Origin: Stenopsyche tienmushanensis | Taxonomy: Eukaryota > Arthropoda > Insecta > Trichoptera > Stenopsychidae | Assembly (NCBI GenBank): GCA_008973525.1 | Contig: WACJ01000371.1 | Location: 62,001-126,000, forward strand | DNA: 64,000 nt | Direction: 5' to 3' | In this document: positions 38,609 through 49,949 of the stretch, piece after piece | How positions within the stretch are numbered: the first letter of the stretch is position 1 | Layout of the letters: each line of letters begins with the position of its first letter | Made by a program: the position numbers and the translations under genes | The notes under the pieces: generated by a model | Database searches by the model: none | What the model was told of the DNA's origin: nothing | Seen by the model: the letters and a program-made list of their open reading frames with translations, nothing else

Positions 38609-41600
38609 TTAATAAGATATACTAACATCCTGTTCTGTATCGGCGAGACGATAATTTGTTCGTCGCAGTGCAGCTAATTTTAATCTTTCAGTGGCAAGAG
38701 CTTGCTCCAATTCAAGTACTCTTACGCGAGAATCCATCTCTTTTCTTCTTCCGACTTGTAGGGACATTCCGCTTATGTCAAGTTCCTCTGAAAACGAATC
38801 GAAATGTAAATAATTTATCACGGAATAATAATGAAATATTTAAGCGTAAAACTAACCAGAATCTTCAACCAATTGTGAACACGATTTTGCTGTTGCTATA
38901 ACGGCACCGGTTGCAGAGGAGACAGCTCGAGAAGCAACGGACAGTGCTTGCAATCCTTGAGATCCACGAGATGCTCGAACGCGTGAAGCTACAACCAATT
39001 GTGCTGTACTCGCTGCTATTTCTTGCGATGCAACCATAACTTGTTCAAGCTTTCCTCCACTAGTCACCACCTTATCAGCTGATGTTCTATAAAAATTTAG
39101 ATATTTTTAAAATAAATCCAACATTAAAATAAGACAAATTTACGAGACCTATCTAAAAAGTAAGGTTACAAAGACTCCAGAGGCTGGGTTACACATGGTT
39201 TTTATTTTACTTTACTCTTTTCTTTGTTATCGCTTAAACATTGGGCCAACCCAGACTGCATAAGCTCGACCAATTGTAAAATTTAAGCAACCCACCTGAT
39301 CGGTCTTCTTTGCACAACTTCGTTTTGTAATGAGAGTTCGTAATCATTCTGTAGACATGTTCGGGTATGGCGTCCAATCGCGAGGCATTCATTCATCATG
39401 TCGGCGATCCAAAAAGCGGACCGGTTGAACACACAGACCTTATGGCCACTCCGTCCTCTTTTAGGGCTTTTTGCGCCATTTTCAGCGATAAATGCATACC
39501 TGGGGTCTTCTGTGATCTGTATGATCACAGAAGTCCCCTCAGAGGCTAACTTACATCGTGCCAAATGAGGTCGCAAACGAGTTTAGACTTTCCCCCTTCC
39601 ATAAAAACTATATATTTATCTATTTTATGAATTTATGCTACTATCCTTCATTACGGTTTTGATCCCTACTACAGAAATGTCTCGATCTCGACGGTGATTA
39701 AATTAAAATCAAAATATTTGTGAATTCGATGCTACGTAAATGTTGTGACCTTACTTTCTGGATGACTCATAGATTATATTAATCATATTCTTACAATAGT
39801 AAATTTGCTCCTAATGCTACTGCTTTAGCAGCTGATATTAAACCTTCTGTCCATTGATGATTTCTCTTATAAAATTCTTTAGCAGTATTTGTTCCTTTTC
39901 CTTCAGATACAATTTCTGCCTGCAATGATCTAGATTTTTTAACGAGTTCCCTAACGGCACCCATTAGACTTGTACACGCATCCAGAATTTTTTCATTAAC
40001 TTCTAACTTTATTCCAGAGTCGACAGCTCTGCTAGCTTGAAGCATTGCCTAAATACAAAATATTTGAATTAGTCTTTATCGTAAATATTTCAAAATGCAA
40101 AACAACATTTAACTGACCTCGATACGTGCAGCAGCTTCTTCTATGGCCTTATCCATGTTGGCAAGCTCGCCTTCAAAGGAATCACTAGATCCTTCTTCAT
40201 CTTGTCCACTAACGCGACCTGCAAGTTCTGCAACTGAACCCAACAATTTCCTTATATTAGAAATGTGAGCCTCTGCGTTTGAATCTACACCATTTAACAT
40301 GCCATTTTCTTTTATTTTAACTGATGTATCCTGTAGTTGAACATAACGTATGCAATTTGTCATCGCATTTGCAAGTTCTCTGCATTCTTGCGCCATATCT
40401 TGATTTAAAAAAAAATATTATGAAATTTATATAAATTTATTTATATAAGAATTGTTAAAAATGAGCTTACTTTCGCCAAACACAATATCTTTCGAGGTAT
40501 TGGATGTTGCTACACCTTCAATTATAACGCTGCTTAATAAATGGGTGGCGTTCACGATATGTTTAGCGACGTCTTCACTCGGAGTTTTGTTTTGCTAAAA
40601 ATAATTAAATTAAAAATTAATGTTGTAATGTACGATGCGAATTATAAAAGTGTTGACTTTATCCACATACCTCAAGAGTTATAAGTGATTTTTCCAAATT
40701 TGATAAAGAATTTTCTGTTTGCGGCAAAAGCGTTCTTAAATAATCCGGCCCACACTGTAATGATGAAATCGCCGGATTATCTAATTCTTCTGTTGTTCCT
40801 TTGATTATATCATAAGCTGATTGTATACCACATCTCATCGACTGCCATAAAAGTAAAGTAATATTTTCTTTCTCTGGAAAATATGAATTTATTTGTTCAT
40901 ATGTACTTACTATCATACTTTGTCAAACTTTAAAAAATATTTTTATGTTCAATAAAGATCGCCTAGTCAACGTACTAAATATCAATATTCTATTTTTAAT
41001 ACTTTTAGCAACAATAAAAATTTTAGACCCGACAAGGTAGAAACGTCCCTTAAGGTAAATCAATATCATAATCAAACATTAAAAACCTTTTAGCAACATG
41101 TCTTCAGAGTCCTTGCACTTCATTGATAGCTCAGCGAGAGACTCTTCCAAAGACCCTTTGTTTTGAAGAAGATCCTGTAATTCAGATTCTAAGTTGTACT
41201 TCTCTTTTTTGCACCAATCTAGTTTATTTTCTGTGTTCTTTTATAGTTGTAAGTGTATTGAAAAATAAAATATTTTTATCAAACCAATCCATATAACAAA
41301 AAAATGTTGCGTCGAATCGCATCCAATATGTTCAATGCAATTATATCATCAAAATCCATTGTTCGACAAATCCAATGCCGGTTTAATAAATTGAAGCATG
41401 CAAAAATAAAATTATGATTAGTAACATGCAATAATAACATGCGTAATATGTTAGATATAATATCAAAATACTTATTTATATTTTTATAATAATAGGCTGT
41501 TTTAATTTACACGCGTTGATTGTTAGACGCGTATCATTAATATTATTTATCAGATTAATTAAAAGCTACTATGTATATTAACAATTAACACATCTTGAAC

Positions 41601-44600
41601 GGGATGGGTAATTTTACCCGTATACATTGCAACAACGCGTTTATATTATTCAAATGAACGAACGAGTGCTGAATGCTGATTGATACTAATCAATCTTGAG
41701 TGACCTTTTATGGCTACATTTGAATCATATTGATGTGTCTGATGACTATTTCATATTTGGATGACCCTATATATTATAAGCTGTGACAGTGAGATATCAA
41801 CAGTCGTTTTTATTTATATAATCTTAGTAAAGAGGTCTTAGGTAGAAGAAACTAGAAGAGTTGGTATCGTTTCGACACAGCGTCGATTAGCATCAGTTTG
41901 GCTTTGGCCTTTCTAGCATATGTTAGAAGTCAAAATATAATCTTATCCGAAAGGAAAACAGGATACCACAGACCAACATAGTAAGCCTTCCACGGAAATT
42001 CAGCACTTGTAATGATTATGAACGAGCTGAAAGTGGCTGTTGACTTGCAGAGCTTTAATTGTGCACGGCAAATGGATGAGCCGCACTTTAACCAATCGAA
42101 TAGACGCAGAGCATCAGAGATCAAAGAAGCTCGAAATGCTCGAAAAGAGAAGATGTAAGCTCAAAATCATGTGTATAAAGAAGACGAAGGGTTGCTGTAC
42201 GGTGCTGGAAAAGCTGATTAACCGCTAGATAGTTTATACCATTTATTACTACCGTAAATTTCTCGTTTTCACTCATTTTATTTTCAAAGGCGCTTTTCTC
42301 AAAACAACTTTTTTTCAAATGGCGGGAACTCTTATTAAAAAAAAAAACCACTAAAATATCTGCCTCCTAAACCGGAAGATATTTGTCCGCTACTCGATTG
42401 CCTGTAAACATTAGCCGCCTGAGATGTGTTAACGTATATGTAACTATTACATTCATACCTTAATCGGTAAGGAAGATTAAATTTCATAAGTAATTTAATT
42501 AAAAGAAATTAATAATTAACTACTAATAATTTAATTGTTGGGTTATAAAAGAAAAATTATTCGAAAAGATTTTACAAAAACACCATAAAAGATTGTCAAA
42601 AAAGCAAACTGCTATTTCTAAAGATTAGAATTAAAAATAAGTAGCTAACAGATCAAAATTTTTATCATCACATTAAACAGCCTATTAATTTTATGATAAA
42701 AGCAGATATATACAATAGTAATATGAAAATGAACAGAAATATTTTTTTAGTATATTAAATATCATATCAATTTTCGTAAAATAAAAGCATCCAAGCAATT
42801 GTTATATATTAAAGGATCATGCATTTTAAACTAATATTTACAATAATTAAAAGGATCATACGTATGGAGCATGCAAAAATAACTACTCGTCTACTTATAA
42901 CGGAGCTTTAAGTAAAATAAACATTATTATATAAACAGTATCATTTAATAAGATATTTTGTCCGCATGTAAGCGCGTATTCCGCTTTCATTTTCATATCA
43001 TATGTCACTCGTCATATATGGATTTTTTTTATTAAAGAAAGAGTTCTTCAGACATACCATTTTATCGGCTAATAAATTATCATATTCGGTTTTAATTTTT
43101 TCATTCTCTCCTCTAGCTTCGTCTAAATCTTTAGTTATTTTTTCGGCTTCGTCTTTACATTTTTGCATTAATTCTATGTTATAGAGTTCTAATTTTTTCT
43201 TTTCTTCTAATAGATTTTCGATACCTTTTTGCCATTCTTCTTTTTCTTGTTCGTAAATCCGAGTAATTGCTACCGAATCTTCTTTGGAAGTTTCGAGTTC
43301 TTGCTTAGCATTTTCAAGTGCTGCTTTTAATTCATTTATCTCCTGCTGAAACGTTATGGTTGACGTTAAATTTTGCCGTTTACTATCATCACATTCTGAT
43401 CGTAAACTGTCGATCTGTTCAGTCAGTTTGTCCTTTTCGTCTGTAAATGTTTGAGAAAGAGTAGTCATTTCGTCGTTCTTTGCGTCGAGTGTCGTCCTAA
43501 AATTCTCTAAATTCTTATTTAATTCACAAATTTGCAGGTCGTACTTTTCAGAAAGTTCATTTTTTTCGAGGGAATATTCTTCAGTAAGTTTTAACATCGC
43601 TGTTTTGCTTGCATCTAATTCAGTTGTAGCGTCAACTAAATTTTCTTTCAATTGGTAAATTTCCTGTTCATACTTTTCAGAAAGTTCATTTTTTTCAAGG
43701 GAATATTTTTCAGTAAGTTGCAGCAATGTTGTTTTGCTCTTGTCTATTTCAGTCGTAGCATCAACTAAATTTTCTTTCAATTCACAAATTTCGTGTTCAT
43801 ATTTTTTAGAGAGCTCAGTTTTTTCGAGGGAATATTCTTCAGTAAGTTTTAACATCGCTGTTTTGCTTGCAGTCTAGTTCAGTCGTAGCGTCAACTAAAT
43901 TTTCCTTCAATTGGCAAATTTCCTGTTCATACTTTTCAGAAAGTTCATTTTTTTCAAGGGAATATTTTTCAGTAAGTTGTAGCAATGTTGTTTTGCTCTT
44001 ATCTATATCAGTCGTAGCATCGACTAAATTCTCCTTCAATTCACAAATTTCTAATACATACTTTTCATTTATTGAGACAATTTCTTTTTTCAACTCATCG
44101 TTTTCCTTATTGACTATATTGATATTTTCATTGTACTTAATTTTTTCCTCTGAATTTTCCTGAGAAATAATCTCCAATTGTTTCTTTGTGTTTTCATACT
44201 CTGTTTTTGTGTCCTCCAACTTCAAAACTAATTCATCAATTTCTTGTTGATGTTTCTCCAATTGTGTTTCAAATTCTTGTTTGGCTGCTTCGTGATCACT
44301 ATTAGCAGCATTAATTTTCTCAGACAGTTCATTTTTTTCGAGGGTATACGTTTCAGTAAGTTTTAACATAGCCGTTTTGCTCATATCCAACTCGGTCGTA
44401 GCATCAATTAAGCTTGCGTTTAATTCACAAATTTCTTGGTCATACTTTTCAGACAGTTCATTTTTTTCGAGGGTACACGTTTCAGTAAGTTTTAACATAG
44501 CCGTTTTGCTCACATCCAACTCGGTCGTAGCATCAATTAAGCTTGCGTTTAATTCACAAATTTCTTGGTCATACTTTTCAGACAGTTCATTTTTTTCGAG

Positions 44601-47600
44601 GGTACATGTTTCAGTAAGTTTTAACATAGCCGTTTTACTCACATCCAACTCGGTCGTAGCATCAATTAAGCTTGCATTTAAATCACATATTTCTTGTTCA
44701 TACTTTTCAGACAGTTCATTTTTTTCAAGAGAGTGTGTTTCAGTAAGTTTTAACATTGCCGTTTTGACCGCATCTACTTCAGTCGTAGCGTCAACTAAAC
44801 TTGATTTTAATTCAAAAACTTCCACTTCATTATTTTCGGTAAGCGAATCGATTTCTTTTTTTAAATCCTCATTTTCCCTATTCACCTTATTAACAATTTC
44901 ATTGAATTTAATCTTTTCTTCAGAGTTTTCCTGCGTAATATGTTCTAATTGTATTTTAGTGTTTTCAAACTCTGCTTTTGAATTTTCCAATATTAAAACC
45001 AATTCCCCGATTTCCTGTTGACATTTTTGTAATTTTGATTCAAATTCTTGTTTGGCTAGTTCATTCTCAAAACTAGCAGTGTTTAATTTCTCGGACAGTT
45101 CTTGTTTTTCTTGTAAATGATTTTCAGCAAGAAAAGCAATTTCCCGTTTTAATGAATCTCTTTCCTGTTTAATATGCGCCAAATCCGTTAACAAATCGTC
45201 ATTGTCGTTTTGATATTTTTTTGATAATTCTAATAATTCTTGATTTAATAAATCTACTTCTAATTGATACTTTTCTACGTTTTATTTAATTCACTAACCT
45301 CTATTTGATGCTTTTGAGATAGAGTTTCAATCTCCAGCCTTTCAAAATCAGCTTCATTTGAATTTTGAAGTTGTAATTCTGAAATTCTGAAAAAATAAAA
45401 AGAAAAATTTCATTACAATCCATAAAAAGAGAGAATTTACTAATATACATTTTAACTGGAAAAAAAATCACCTGGACACTTCGCTTTTCAATTCATTAAT
45501 CGTTGATTCCAAAGCGGCAGACTTTGTTTCTTGTTCACTGGTGATTTTTTTAAGCTGACCGACTTGTTTTTCAGTATCTGCATTCTATAAATATCAATAA
45601 AATTAAATATCTGGCCGTCGATGAATCAAACAATAACTGCAAATTTTCTATGCAAGTTTTTAAATCAATTAAATTTTGCCAACATAGAGGATCTTTCAAT
45701 AAGAACGCTCGAAATGTGATGGGTTATAGTGACAATGATGTTAAAGCAACAGTCCTTTACTATGGTGTATTTACTACACAGAGTCGAGTTGTAGTAAAGT
45801 TGTAATAATGGGAATTTTTACAACATTACTACATTGAATCTCGATATGAAATATAATAAATACGGGATTTTAGAAAGTCATATGGCGTACTAAATACGTA
45901 GCATCGTAAGGTTAAAAATCAGATCACCTGTCTTATCAAATTGATATGCTCTTCTCTCATTTGTATATAAGCAGCTTTTAATTTCTGGTACTTTTCTTCA
46001 AGTACTTTAGTCTTCTCTTCGGCGGCAGTTATTTTCTCTACAATTTTTTTAATTCGTTCACATCAAAAAATATTTAAAACAAAATCATAAAATCTTTAAT
46101 CAAACTTAAACTAATAGACACAATAGAAAATATAATTTATTCATATACAGCAGCACGTTAAATGCAGATCTATACCAGGGTTCCAGCGTCAAATGTGAAC
46201 CATATAAAAGTTTCTTCAAGTAACAAGAAAAAAACTAAGAAACTGGAACTTGTTAAATAAGAAAATGTGATATAGACTGAGAGCTGGCAGCATAAATTGA
46301 GGGTCATCTAACATATATGAATAATTTAATAGTTGTGTTCTGGCGTGTTTCTGGACTATCATTATGACAGTCTGGCGACTGAGTGCTGTTGGGTTTCTTC
46401 AAGGACCTCCCAAACCCAACAGCACTCAGTCGCCAGACCCTCAATTTATGCTGCCAGTTCTCAGTATAATATAGAATAGAAGAAAAATAAATAAATTTAA
46501 AGTAGAGCTATGAGGATTTGAAGAACAATATAATTGAATTCTCAATAGTAAACAAACTATCGTTTAGTAAGTCCACATCTTTTTATTTGACTTTTTAAAC
46601 TGCCCTTTACTCACGCTCACTATCTGGTGCACTTTGCTGTGGAGGTTGCTGTCTCAATAATACTAATTGTTCTTTTTCACATTCAATAGCTCTCTGAAAG
46701 CAATTAAAAATATTTTTTTTACAAAATTGTACAAGTATAATAGAGATTCAGAATTTGAAATAAAACCTTTGCTGCAATAAGTTTTTCTTCGGATAATCTA
46801 ACTTGATCATTCATAGACGCAATTGTTGCTCTGTGTTCTGACGCTTGACATTCTTTTTCATTCCTTTAAGAAGAAGAAAATCACGAAATATAAACATTTT
46901 TATTATTTAATCAGCATGAATATAAAAATAAACTATTTAAAAATTAAATTGACCTTAGTCGAGTGATTTCTGATTGTAAATTGTCGATCAAATTATCTCT
47001 TTGCACCAATAATTCAGAAATTGGTTGAGAAGATGTCCCAGCATAATCTACTATATCTGATGTTGTATCAGGACTCATAATCTACGCACAAAAAATATTA
47101 AATCATTTGATTTGTTTCTACTTTATAAAGTATAAAATCAATCTTGAAATAGTGTTTTAATTATACTTGGCTAGAACTTTCGGAGGTGTCTATCAAATTT
47201 GCAATCATCTCTTGCTCATCGTACTGTTCTTCGGGCGGAAGTATAACAACCGGCGGTCGGTAAGACGTCAACTCACTTTGTATGAGGAAATTAGGCGGAC
47301 TATCCGGTAACCTTGGTATGGTTATCAAATTTTTGAAATACTGCATGTTATCTACGTTCTGATAAAATCTCTTCAATAACTTAAACTGTTTCGAAAATCT
47401 TTCCCTGTGTCCGCTCAGCGTATCTGGCGGTAGCATTGAATGGAGCTTGAATAAAAGTTTCACTGAGAAATCATACAGCTGGTTGGAGTCTTGTATGCAC
47501 GGAATAAGAGGTGCCAATCTGCACTGGCCCGAAGACGACATAGAACTTGAACGTGAACTGTCATACAGATCAAATACTGAAACAAAATATTGTCATTTGA

Positions 47601-48952
47601 TCTTTCGAAAAGACTTTACAATCATTATAATGTGAAAACAATGTCCGTTTTAACACTTACTTGCGCCTTGTAAACATAAAACATCATCCATATAATCAAA
47701 CATTTCAACCGATAGCTGAAAGCTGAAAAAAATAAATTATTCAAATATGATTAGTAAGTTTTTCATTATATTACAAAAACGAGGATTATCCAGAAAGTAA
47801 GGTTACAATATTTATTTAAAATGCTTGTATTTAATTGAAATTCATTAAACTATTTTTCAAAGTAATTGTCAGCGAAATCAAGACATTTCTGTAGTCGGGG
47901 CACCAGCTTTTGTATGCCAGTGTCATAGACCTCCGCCGCCAACTCTTTTTTAATCTGGGGTTTAACCCCTTGTAACCTTACTTTCTGGATGAGTCTTGTA
48001 TATAATGAAGTTTTAAAAAAACTTACTAGATGTTTATATCATTATCTCCTATAGTCTCCAACTCTTCACCGGTGAGTTGTAAATTTCCAGGAAATTGAGG
48101 ATTCCTTTCATGAAAATTTATTTTCGTGACCATTAAATTACAATAAACCTGTATAAGTTTTCCATAACCTTCTTTTAGATGTACCTAAAAATATAATTTA
48201 ATAATTAGCTCATTGATAGAGTGTGAAAGAAGAAAAACTCTTAAAAGCTCTGACAAGTTATCAGTAACTTTCAATCGGCACATATTTTGTGCCGATTTAT
48301 AGAATGATAAAGATTAAAGAAAACATATGTTAAGTACATCATTGAATTATCTTTTGCAAGTCTTTTAATTCACAGCGTTTGACGACGGAAGACTCACATA
48401 TGAGTCTCCCGTCGCGAAAGCGTTAATATTATACGACATGTCTATTAGAAGATTTAAAATGATATCTTACCCAAAGTTTGCCTAAATTTACGAGCATATC
48501 ACGATGTCTCTGTGAATTCTGTAAGCAATTAAAATGTCCTTCGCGCAGTACCTTGTGTAAGACATGGCAAAACTTCCACGCAACTATTCTATTGTCTTGT
48601 AGAGGAAGTCGAAGAGCAACAACCTATTTATTATAAATAAAGAAATAGTTATTAACACAATAAAATCGTATTATTTAAGATAATTGTTATATTATAAAAC
48701 ATACCCAGAAAGTTCCTGCACCCTTTTCATGAAATGTACCAATGATCAAACTCCGAACATGTTTTTCTTTTACAGGTGTTTCCAGGGGATTCACAGCTTT
48801 ATTAATCGCCTGGGTCTAAAAGAAACAAATACATACATTGAGCACTGTAATTAAATTAAGAATATTTAAAATATATGTACAAATAAGATATTTTTTTAAT
48901 ATTTTAATTGTATTAATATATATATATAGACTCTCACCATGCAATTATCCAT
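38609..48952 (-). CDS. Hip1: Huntingtin-interacting protein 1 (Hip1/Hip1R), enlarged coiled coil (19 exons, ~1,728 aa)
   Basis: Minus-strand exons: 48952-48938 (putative start MDNCM), 48815-48705, 48623-48471, 48184-48027, 47722-47661, 47576-47167, 47081-46954, 46863-46767, 46693-46615, 46037-45928, 45584-45472, 45386-43058, 41237-41087, 40873-40671, 40594-40471, 40398-40118, 40048-39795, 39086-38857, 38787-38609. All junction phases agree; sum 5,187 nt. Residues about 1-270 are an ANTH domain (VKEKHVRSLIIGTFHEKGA; VEMFDYMDD; QCRLAPLIP; LPPDTLSGHRERF; PRLPDSPPNFL). The middle is coiled coil; the C-terminus (about 1415-1728) is an I/LWEQ/THATCH domain (QWTEGLISAAKAVALGA; QEIAASTAQLVVAS) ending in the usual RVRVLELEQAL helix. 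The family links PI(4,5)P2 membranes and clathrin to F-actin during endocytosis. The 2,329-nt exon is far larger than usual and contains two compensating single-base frame breaks, so either the assembly or this allele is imperfect there. The first exon is the weakest call. Confidence 0.88.
39151..39763. mobile_element. Mariner-derived element with AGTAAGGTTACAA termini in Hip1 intron
   Basis: Left end AAAAAGTAAGGTTACAAA and right end TTGTGACCTTACTTTCTGGA are inverted repeats, the same as those of the shorter element at 47788-47990. The interior is largely occupied by the 'NRSAF' repeat (39285-39545). Confidence 0.65.
39285..39545 (-). repeat. Unknown dispersed repeat ('NRSAF' family), copy 4
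   Basis: Best-preserved copy with 56415. The minus strand stays open and reads EDPRYAFIAENGAKSPKRGR, SGHKVCVFNRSAFWIADMMN, ECLAIGRHTRTCLQNDYELS then LQNEVVQRRP. I do not recognise the peptide. Confidence 0.7.
43058..45386 (-). other. Hip1: Giant coiled-coil exon of Hip1 (2,329 nt)
   Basis: Bounded by an acceptor (TTTTTTCAG) at 45387 and a donor (GTATGT) at 43057. The length is one base plus 776 codons, so its ends fit the neighbouring exons. Three successive frames are needed: the first part is open to 45279, the middle reads through about 45278-43870 in a second frame, and the rest returns to the first frame. In all three parts the peptide is Glu/Lys/Leu-rich coiled coil with no other domain. 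The end part (LTEQIDSLRSECDDSK and onward) is non-repetitive. The middle is tandemly repeated. Human HIP1 and HIP1R have a coiled coil of only a few hundred residues in total, so this exon is mainly lineage-specific growth (inference). Confidence 0.85.
43623..45165 (-). repeat. Higher-order tandem repeat inside Hip1: 2 x (85-aa linker + 4 x 43-aa units)
   Basis: The word GTCGTAG (GTTGTAG in the first) recurs at 43623, 43752, 43882, 44011 and at 44395, 44524, 44653, 44782. Steps are 129 bp (43 codons) except one of 130 bp between 43752 and 43882. The gap from 44011 to 44395 equals one unit plus 255 bp. The linker word CAAATTCTTGTTTGGCT recurs at 44270 and 45041, 771 bp apart, which is exactly 255 + 4 x 129. 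The units at 44395 and 44524 differ at only two of 129 positions by eye, so duplication or homogenisation was recent. The unit peptide is NASLIDATTELDVSKTAMLK followed by LTETCTLEKNELSEKYDQ and EICEL. Forty-three residues equals three heptads plus two hendecads, which could keep a continuous coil (inference). Confidence 0.93.
45741..45915. mobile_element. piggyBac-like MITE in Hip1 intron
   Basis: TTAA at both edges; CCTTTACTATGGTGTATTTA near the left, GCGTACTAAATACGTAGCAT at the right. Relative of the better-preserved copy at 57054. Confidence 0.6.
46276..46465. mobile_element. Compact foldback MITE in Hip1 intron
   Basis: Terminal inverted repeats 46276-46303 and 46438-46465 (ACTGAGAGCTGGCAGCATAA / TTATGCTGCCAGTTCTCAGT) match at 27 of 28 positions. 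A second, perfect 25-bp inverted pair lies inside at 46372-46396 and 46412-46436 (CTGGCGACTGAGTGCTGTTG ...). Same family as 33635 and 36220. Confidence 0.85.
47788..47990 (-). mobile_element. Mariner-derived MITE with transposase C-terminus, in Hip1 intron
   Basis: Perfect 21-bp terminal inverted repeats (ATCCAGAAAGTAAGGTTACA + A at 47788; complement ending 47990). The minus strand inside retains the end of a mariner transposase: EVYDTGIQKLVPRLQKCLDF then ADNYFEK and a stop. It arose by internal deletion of an autonomous element. Confidence 0.8.
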
Positions 48953-49556
48953 AGACAAAATAAAGCCATTCATAGAAATAACATAAAAAGCAAGATAAAT
49001 ATTATAACATATAAAGCAAAACAAAATAAATATTAATTACAGTTGCATACATCATCAGATATTTGTTGAATAAAATAATACAAAAGAATGTGAAAAGACC
49101 ATCATATATTGTAATTAAAGTTAACCCTTCTATAGCGTCAAGATAGGGACCGCACTATTAAAACAAAACGATATATATAAGGTTAGGTACCTATACAAAA
49201 TTTGTTGACCATTGCTTACGTATAAGCCGCCGCAAACGAAATATACGCTATAGGAGAGTTGAATTTAATAGATTTTCCATCAAACAACATTGTCTTTGTC
49301 TGATGTAATTTTTATTGATTCGATTTCAAACGAATTCGTCTACGTTGAAAATCTTTTCTTACATTCACTTTATCATAAACCGAGCTTTGTCGACGTTGAT
49401 AATGATATTAAACATACTTAAAGTATAAAAAGATTAACATATTTATTTGGACAGAGCACTGACTTTTGGGTTAATTTGAATATTAACTCATTCCGGCCCT
49501 CTGTCTTGTTTGAAACATCGATTTTTCCGATGGGCTCTATATTAAGTTTGAATTAG
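48953..49556. other. 5' flank of Hip1
   Basis: AT-rich, without coding signal. A 5' untranslated exon and the promoter of Hip1 should lie here or further upstream, but no signal can be named. Confidence 0.3.
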
Positions 49557-49941
49557 TACATCCAAACCTTTTTTTGTGCGATATCGAAGTTTTTGAAAAA
49601 ATTGTTTTCGTTTTTTTTTGCATTTTTTCCAATGTTTCGACTTTTAAAAATACATTATCCAAAGGAATTTTCAAAATTTCAACTACTTACGGAGTTATGG
49701 CTACTTTATTGACGCGGCAACTAGGCTGGTACTACCATAATGAAATCTTTTAACGCGTTTTTCTCGAAATTCCTTTTTTCAACACGGTTGACGTGATTTT
49801 TAATTAACTTTTTTATGCGATTTTTGGATATATTTTATATAGCTGTTTCAAAGATATGCGGTTTTTAAAATCCATAGAATGCATCTTTAATTTTTCTATG
49901 TAAATGCTTTTTTTGTGCGATTTTCCGCACAAAAAAGTGTA
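49557..49941. mobile_element. MITE of the TGCGAT family, copy 2
   Basis: Left end TACATCCAAACCTTTTTTTG then TGCGAT; right end GCACAAAAAAGTGTA. Internal TTATGCGATTTTT and GATATGCGGTTTTTAAAATC words match copies 1, 3 and 4. Confidence 0.6.
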
Positions 49942-49949
49942 TATTTATA

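Noticed and set aside
43623..44910. Evenly spaced direct repeats as a CRISPR array
   Set aside because: Units of 129 bp are coding, contiguous and lack spacers; this is a eukaryotic exon.
44377..45021. Long plus-strand open frame (214 codons) opposite Hip1
   Set aside because: It is the antisense of the coiled-coil repeat; the openness follows from the codon bias of the minus-strand repeat, and the minus frame aligns with Hip1 and its splice sites.
45263..45300. A 24-nt intron (GTTAGT...GTAG) to explain the Hip1 frame change
   Set aside because: Far below any workable intron size, and it would remove coil residues that fit the pattern; a one-base loss in the A-run is simpler.
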